Shown here one piece after another: positions 5,835 through 10,372 of a stretch of DNA of 10,372 nucleotides. The position numbers were made by a program, and so were the translations under genes. A model generated the notes under the pieces. That model made no database searches, had not been told where the DNA came from, and saw only the letters and a list, made by a program, of their open reading frames with translations. The stretch covers positions 1-10,372 of the forward strand of contig JAGHAO010000183.1 of the NCBI GenBank assembly GCA_021161495.1, read 5' to 3'. Source of the stretch: Caldisericaceae bacterium. Its GTDB lineage: Bacteria > Caldisericota > Caldisericia > Caldisericales > Caldisericaceae. Position 1 is the stretch's first letter, and the number at the start of each line of letters is the position of its first letter.

Positions 5835-6781
5835 ACGGCATAAATGCATTTGATTATGAAATTACGGATGATGATGACGGATTTATCGTTGATGTTTTGG
5901 AAGAACATTCGGGTTATGACGTACTCAAACTCTCTTACAAAAGCCCCGTAAAGACAATATATGACGAGAATAACGAAGTAATCTCTTACGTTTACAAACC
6001 GAAAAAAGAATGTAAAAGAGTTATAATATTACTTCATTATCTATTCGAAAAAGTCAGGCTTACCCAAAGAATACTTTCTTTGTATTTTGTTGCTCACAAT
6101 TTCTGTGCGGTTCAGTTTACCCTTCCTTATCATCTGGAAAGGACTCCCGAAGGGTACTCCTCGGGAGAGTTGTTCCTTACATCGGATCCGCATCAAAATT
6201 TTGAGGCATATAGACAAGCCGTAATTGATCTAAGAGTGCTTGGCGATTTTCTCAACTTCAGAGAGATAGACAAAATAGGCATTGCCGGCATTAGCATTGG
6301 TGCTTTAGTGTTAAATACGTTAATGGGAGTGGATTCAAGATTTAAAGCAGGGGTTCCGGTAGCCGGCGGCGGCGGACTTCATTACATAGTAGGAAAAGGG
6401 TTAAAAAAGAAATACGTAAGAGATGCTTATTTGAAGAAAGGTAGAGGCAGAACAGAAGAAGAGGCATTTAAAGAACTTGACGATTTATTCCACGATTACT
6501 TGAAAAGAGTTTGGAAAACAGGAATTGTGGAAGAACCGCCAGACGGGGAAGAGTGGTTCTTAATCGACCCAATGACATATGCAAAATTCAATTATCCGAG
6601 AAACATACTTATGATAAACGGAGCAATAGATTCGGTAATACCGAAGAAAGCGGTGCTCGAATTCAGAGAAGCGGTGGGAAACCCGCCGATCGAATGGCTC
6701 CCCTCGATGCACACGACAACAGCGCTCTTACTACCTGTTGTTTTCGGAAAAATGTACGAATTTTTTGAAAAAAACTTGTAG
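5831..6781 (+). CDS. alpha/beta hydrolase, cytoplasmic
   Basis: A 316-residue serine hydrolase of the alpha/beta fold. The nucleophile elbow is GISIG with S155, the likely acid is D267 in NGAIDSV, and the likely base is H294 in PSMHTT, all in canonical order. An HY pair at 69-70 after the first core strand (RVIILLHY) would sit near the oxyanion hole. Residues about 188-245 between the catalytic Ser and Asp are helical and charged, probably a lid or cap. There is no signal peptide or membrane segment. The order and motifs resemble carboxylesterase or peptidase-like members, but I cannot name a substrate. It starts inside the stop of the stalk/NPCBM gene (ATGA) and is followed after 8 nt by the first M42 gene, which suggests an acyl or peptide-bond hydrolase in the same degradative context. 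Confidence 0.82.
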   Translation: MNGINAFDYEITDDDDGFIVDVLEEHSGYDVLKLSYKSPVKTIYDENNEVISYVYKPKKECKRVIILLHYLFEKVRLTQRILSLYFVAHNFCAVQFTLPYHLERTPEGYSSGELFLTSDPHQNFEAYRQAVIDLRVLGDFLNFREIDKIGIAGISIGALVLNTLMGVDSRFKAGVPVAGGGGLHYIVGKGLKKKYVRDAYLKKGRGRTEEEAFKELDDLFHDYLKRVWKTGIVEEPPDGEEWFLIDPMTYAKFNYPRNILMINGAIDSVIPKKAVLEFREAVGNPPIEWLPSMHTTTALLLPVVFGKMYEFFEKNL

Positions 6782-6789
6782 GAGGCGAT

Positions 6790-7830
6790 ATGAACGAAGA
6801 GTTGTTAAAATCTTTAACTGACTCGTTTACTGTTACAGGCTACGAGGAAAATTTGCATTCCGTAATTTTGAACGCCTTAAAAGGATATACCGACAAAATC
6901 GAATCACTTAAAAACGGCTCTCTTTACGCACTTAAAAAGGGAAAACCCGGAAAATGCACCTTAATGCTTGATGCACATATCGATGAGGTCGGTATGTTTG
7001 TAACCGGAATAACTGACGAAGGATTTTTAAGGATCCATACTCGTTCTATTGATCCGAAAGTTCTTCCCGGTTCCGTGGTGGTTGTACACGGCAAAAAAGA
7101 TTTGAAAGGGGTGATAGGGCTAAAACCCTATCATTTGCAGAGCAAAGAAGAGATGAAAAAATACATTCCGATTGATCAACTTTTTGTTGACTGCGGAATG
7201 AGCAATAAAGAGATACGGCAAATAGTGAATATAGGGGATACGGTTTCCTTCCTGCCCGATTTTGTGAAGCTGCAAAATCTCATTTCCAACAAATCGATCG
7301 ACGATAGGGCCGGCGTGTATGTAATAATAGAAGTATTGAAAAATCTGAAAAGAATCACTCCTCTGGTGAATGTAATAGGGCATTTTGCGTCTCAGGAAGA
7401 AGTAACCGGGCTTGGAGCTCTTACCTCCACATATTATTTGAAGCCAGATTTCGCAATAGCAATCGATGTAACACACGGAACTTCACCCGGCGTAACTTCG
7501 AGAGAAGCATATCAATTGGGTAAAGGGCCGGTATTATTTGTGGGGCCGGGGATAGATCACATAATACTGCAAAAACTCGTTGATACCGCAAAAAAATTCG
7601 GAATACCGGTTCAAAAAGAAATCGGGATTCTCTCCGGAACGGATCAAACGGAAATACAAATTGTAGGGAAAGGGGTTCCGTCGGCGGTGGTAAGTTTGCC
7701 GCAAAGATATATGCATACTCCCGTGGAAGTGATCGATCCCGAAGATATCAAAAATACAATCAATCTGTTGACGCTATTCATAGAAGAAATCGACGAAACA
7801 TTTATGGAGGAACTCTATGGCGAACATTGA
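6790..7830 (+). CDS. M42 family metallo-aminopeptidase, copy 1
   Basis: A 346-residue M42 (TET/glutamyl aminopeptidase-type) enzyme that removes N-terminal residues from short peptides in the cytoplasm. By comparison with the family, the two-metal site is H63, bridging D171 (SIDDRAG), E204, D226 and H309 (YMHTP). D65 in AHIDEVG and E203 act in catalysis. It is the most unusual of the three: the segment after the catalytic Glu pair reads EEVTGLGA where the usual form is EEVGLRGA, and the dimerisation-domain region (about 70-160) differs from the others. GGAGG (6781-6785) precedes the ATG and overlaps the upstream stop. Its 3' end overlaps copy 2 by 14 nt. M42 enzymes usually assemble as 12-subunit tetrahedra. 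Confidence 0.92.
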   Translation: MNEELLKSLTDSFTVTGYEENLHSVILNALKGYTDKIESLKNGSLYALKKGKPGKCTLMLDAHIDEVGMFVTGITDEGFLRIHTRSIDPKVLPGSVVVVHGKKDLKGVIGLKPYHLQSKEEMKKYIPIDQLFVDCGMSNKEIRQIVNIGDTVSFLPDFVKLQNLISNKSIDDRAGVYVIIEVLKNLKRITPLVNVIGHFASQEEVTGLGALTSTYYLKPDFAIAIDVTHGTSPGVTSREAYQLGKGPVLFVGPGIDHIILQKLVDTAKKFGIPVQKEIGILSGTDQTEIQIVGKGVPSAVVSLPQRYMHTPVEVIDPEDIKNTINLLTLFIEEIDETFMEELYGEH

Positions 7831-8833
7831 ATTGATTGAAAAATTAAGCAATGCTTTCGGAGTGTCAGGGTACGAAAAGGAAGTAAGAAATATACTGAAA
7901 GAAGAAATCCGGGGATTTGTGGATAGAACGGAAACGGACTCAATGGGTAATCTTATCGCACTCAAAAATATGCAGGCAAAAGGGCCGAAGATAATGCTCA
8001 ATGCCCATATGGACGAAGTGGGTTTAATCGTGGATTATATAGACGAAAACGGATTTTTGGGATTTAAAAAGGTAGGCGGCATAGACGACAGATTGCTTGC
8101 AGGAAAAAGAGTTCTGCTCGGCGACAAAAAAATACCCGGCGTAATAGGGATAAAAGCCATACATCTGCAAACCAAGGAAGAAGAGGAAAATTCGATACCC
8201 TCAAAAAACCTTTACATAGATATCGGCGCAAAAAATAAAGATGAGGCGGAAAAACTTATCCCGCTCGGCACTCCCGTAATGTTTAAAACCGAGTTTGAGG
8301 AAATAAGCAGCGGTGTTTACATAGGGAAGGCCTTTGACGACAGATTGGGCTGTGCGTTGGTTGCGGAGCTCCTGAAAGAATCTTTTAAAAATCCGATTAT
8401 CGCTTTATTTTCCGTTCAGGAAGAAATAGGATTAAGAGGTGCTGCAATAGGAGCGTACAAATATACACCGGATATTTCGATAACACTCGAAGGAACAATT
8501 TCGGCCGACCTGCCGGATGTAAAAGAACACCTGAAATGCACAAAATTGGGGCAGGGGCCCGTAATCACAATTAAAGACTCCGGCACGATAACAGACAATG
8601 CGCTTCGCGAAAAACTCGTTTCAATTGCAAAGAAGCAAAAAATCCCGTATCAGTTTAAGCAGTTGCTTGCGGGAGGCACGGATTCTTATAGGATCCAAAC
8701 AATGAAATCCGGAGTAAAAGTAATAACCGTGGCAGTGCCGGTCAGGTATATTCATTCGCCGGTTTCACTTTTTTACAAAACGGATTACGATAACACATTT
8801 AACCTTATAAAGAGGTTTGTCAAATCTCTATGA
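7817..8833 (+). CDS. M42 family metallo-aminopeptidase, copy 2
   Basis: A 338-residue M42 aminopeptidase with the full site: H64 and D66 (AHMDEVG), D174 (FDDRLG), catalytic E202 with metal ligand E203 (VQEEIGLRGA), E225 and H313 (YIHSP). The metal ligand at 225 is Glu in LEGT, where copies 1 and 3 have Asp (IDVT). LEGT followed by SADLPD is a known form in this family. GGTDS at 287-291 matches the substrate-side loop. GGAGG at 7806-7810, inside copy 1, precedes the ATG by 6 nt, so the two are translationally coupled. It is clearly a divergent paralogue of copies 1 and 3, not a recent duplicate. Confidence 0.93.
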   Translation: MANIELIEKLSNAFGVSGYEKEVRNILKEEIRGFVDRTETDSMGNLIALKNMQAKGPKIMLNAHMDEVGLIVDYIDENGFLGFKKVGGIDDRLLAGKRVLLGDKKIPGVIGIKAIHLQTKEEEENSIPSKNLYIDIGAKNKDEAEKLIPLGTPVMFKTEFEEISSGVYIGKAFDDRLGCALVAELLKESFKNPIIALFSVQEEIGLRGAAIGAYKYTPDISITLEGTISADLPDVKEHLKCTKLGQGPVITIKDSGTITDNALREKLVSIAKKQKIPYQFKQLLAGGTDSYRIQTMKSGVKVITVAVPVRYIHSPVSLFYKTDYDNTFNLIKRFVKSL

Positions 8834-8846
8834 TAGGAGGATGGAA

Positions 8847-9845
8847 ATGGATATAGAAGTGTTAAAAAAGTTAATACACGCATTCGGCCCTTCGTCAAAA
8901 GAAGATGCAGTTAAAAAAATTATAAAACAATCCGTAAAGAAAAATCAGATTGCCACATTGGAGGAAGACAAATTTGGGAACCTTGTTGCTCATATAAAGG
9001 GCAACGGGCCTAAATTAATGATTGCGGCCCATATGGATCAAATCGGAGTAATGGTAACCGATATCGACAAAAACGGGTTTTTACGGTTAGGAGAGGTAGG
9101 AGGCATAAGGAAATCCTTTCTTGTGGGGCAAAAGTTGGTATTCGAAAACGGAGTGGAAGGGTTTGTTTACTATGAAGACAAAGACTCCCCTTGGGAAGTA
9201 AAAGAGCAGAAAATCGAAAAATTTTTCGTGGATATCGGAGTTAAAAATAAAAATGAGGCAAAGAAACTCGTCGATATCGGCACCCAAGGTATCTACAAAC
9301 CCTCATTTTACAAAAGCGGAGACAGAGTAATTGCCCCGGCACTTGACGACAGAATCGGATGTCTTGTGGGCATTGAAATTATAAACTCCGTTAATCCCAA
9401 AAAACTCGCATACGATCTTTACGTTGTATTTACTGTGCAGGAAGAAGTAGGCGTGAAAGGCGCAAAAGTTTCAAGTTATGAAATCACTCCGGATTGCGGA
9501 ATTGCGATTGATGTAACGGATGCGGGAGATATGCCGGAGACAGCCCCCGTTGCGCTTTCTCTCGGTAAGGGCACTGCCATAAAAGTAATGGACAGAGGAA
9601 TGATTTCTTCAAAGGAAGTAAAAGAAAAATTAATTAGCACTGCGGAAAAAAACAAAATACAGTATCAGCTCGAAGTTATAACCGCAGGCACAACCGACGC
9701 CTATGCAATGCAAATAACAAAATCCGGAGTGCAAACCGGTGCCCTCTCAATACCTACAAGATACATCCATACGCCCGGGGAAACGATCGACTTAAACGAT
9801 GTTAAAAATACAATAAAACTTATTAAGAAATTTGTTGAAAGATAG
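8847..9845 (+). CDS. M42 family metallo-aminopeptidase, copy 3
   Basis: A 332-residue M42 aminopeptidase with H62 and D64 (AHMDQIG), D167 (LDDRIG), catalytic E199 with metal ligand E200 (VQEEVGVKGA), D222 (IDVTDAGDMP) and H308 (YIHTP). The usual Glu after the catalytic Asp is Gln here (Q65), the only one of the three so changed. The start was set at 8847 because AGGAGG at 8835-8840 stands 6 nt upstream. The ATG at 8841 touches that site, and a start at 8817 would overlap the previous gene with no ribosome site. It follows copy 2 by 13 nt and precedes the AOR gene by 9 nt. All ligands are present, so it should be active. Confidence 0.92.
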   Translation: MDIEVLKKLIHAFGPSSKEDAVKKIIKQSVKKNQIATLEEDKFGNLVAHIKGNGPKLMIAAHMDQIGVMVTDIDKNGFLRLGEVGGIRKSFLVGQKLVFENGVEGFVYYEDKDSPWEVKEQKIEKFFVDIGVKNKNEAKKLVDIGTQGIYKPSFYKSGDRVIAPALDDRIGCLVGIEIINSVNPKKLAYDLYVVFTVQEEVGVKGAKVSSYEITPDCGIAIDVTDAGDMPETAPVALSLGKGTAIKVMDRGMISSKEVKEKLISTAEKNKIQYQLEVITAGTTDAYAMQITKSGVQTGALSIPTRYIHTPGETIDLNDVKNTIKLIKKFVER

Positions 9846-9854
9846 GAGGTAAGG

Positions 9855-10372
9855 ATGAAAGGAATCTGGAAAAAAATCATAGAAGTGGATCTTACGGCAG
9901 GAAATGCCGTTGCAAAAGAACTACCGGAAAGTTTTTACCTTAAGTATCTCGGCGGGCTCGGGCTTGCTTCAAGATTACTTCTCGATTACACGGAAAAGGG
10001 AATTGACCCTTTATCCGAAAAGAACGTTTTGGTAATTGCCCCGGGATTGCTTGTAGGAACCGGCTTACCCACGGCATCGAAAACAACGCTTACTTTCAAA
10101 TCTCCGGAAACTAACGCATTCGGAAGAAGCGTTAGCGGAGCGTTCCTTGGTGCTGCGCTAAAGAAAGCGGGATTTGACGCAATGGTGATTAAAGGAAAAA
10201 GCAATAAACCGGTTTACCTCGTAATTGACGATGAAAAGTTTACCATAAAAGATGCCTCCGGATTGTGGGGGAAAGATACACTTGAAACTCAGGAAATCTT
10301 GCAAAAAGAATTAGGAAATGATTTCAGAACCGCTGCAATCGGTCCCGCAGGGGAAAAACTTTTGCGAATTGC
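9855..10372 (+). CDS. aldehyde ferredoxin oxidoreductase, N-terminal part (cut by window edge)
   Basis: The first 172 codons of an AOR-family enzyme; the gene continues past the right edge. AORs are cytoplasmic enzymes with a tungsten (or molybdenum) bis-pterin cofactor and one 4Fe-4S cluster; they oxidise aldehydes to carboxylic acids and reduce ferredoxin. Only the N-terminal pterin-binding domain is visible. It shows the family pattern LGGLGLASRLL (32-42), NVLVIAPGLLVGTGLP (57-72), the KSPETNAFGRSVSGAFLGAALKKAGFDAMVIKGK stretch starting at 82, SGLWGKDT (135-142) and IGPAGE (162-167). The iron-sulfur cysteines and the C-terminal domains lie outside, so the subtype cannot be set. AGGAGGT (9844-9850) overlaps the previous stop codon region and gives the ATG normal spacing. 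It is probably cotranscribed with the M42 genes. Confidence 0.93.
   Translation, partial: MKGIWKKIIEVDLTAGNAVAKELPESFYLKYLGGLGLASRLLLDYTEKGIDPLSEKNVLVIAPGLLVGTGLPTASKTTLTFKSPETNAFGRSVSGAFLGAALKKAGFDAMVIKGKSNKPVYLVIDDEKFTIKDASGLWGKDTLETQEILQKELGNDFRTAAIGPAGEKLLRI

Noticed and set aside
8817..8846. Upstream start for the third M42 gene, including the ATG at 8841
   Set aside because: AGGAGG at 8835-8840 is correctly spaced only for the ATG at 8847.

Overview
This is a gene-dense bacterial window, AT-rich, with Shine-Dalgarno sites, sigma70-type promoter boxes and Lys/Glu-rich proteins. The gene set is a duplicated anion-type ABC permease, three tandem M42 aminopeptidases and an aldehyde ferredoxin oxidoreductase (AOR). 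It suggests an anaerobic, probably thermophilic, peptide-using bacterium, for example Caldisericum-like or Thermotogota-like. That placement is inference from gene content, not from a marker gene. I see no tRNA, rRNA, CRISPR array or insertion sequence.

Layout. Positions 1-218 hold no confident gene. They carry a GC-rich hairpin with T-tracts on both sides (95-124), probably a bidirectional terminator, and two small hairpins (152-187). A minus-strand gene (219-1247) encodes a membrane-anchored phospholipase-D-like protein. It is divergent from everything else across a compact two-way promoter region (about 1267-1326). From 1327 to the right edge, ten genes run on the plus strand with gaps of 47 nt or less and several overlaps, so they may form one long transcription unit.

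Module A (1327-5052) holds a small TIGR04076-like cysteine protein, a fused double ABC permease, its ATPase, a stand-alone AAA-associated C-terminal domain protein and ndk. The AAA-associated domain normally forms the C-terminus of this ATPase type. Here it lies in the same reading frame as the ATPase and is separated from it by one TAA codon. No substrate-binding protein gene is present. Module B (5100-6781) is an exported two-domain protein (stalk-like plus NPCBM-like) overlapping a cytoplasmic alpha/beta hydrolase by 4 nt. Module C (6790-9845) is three divergent M42 metallo-aminopeptidases with intact active sites. Module D (9855 to the edge) is the N-terminal part of an AOR.

How they may work together: the M42 enzymes would finish peptide breakdown, and an AOR could oxidise aldehydes formed during amino-acid fermentation, passing electrons to ferredoxin. 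The transporter's substrate cannot be read from the sequence.
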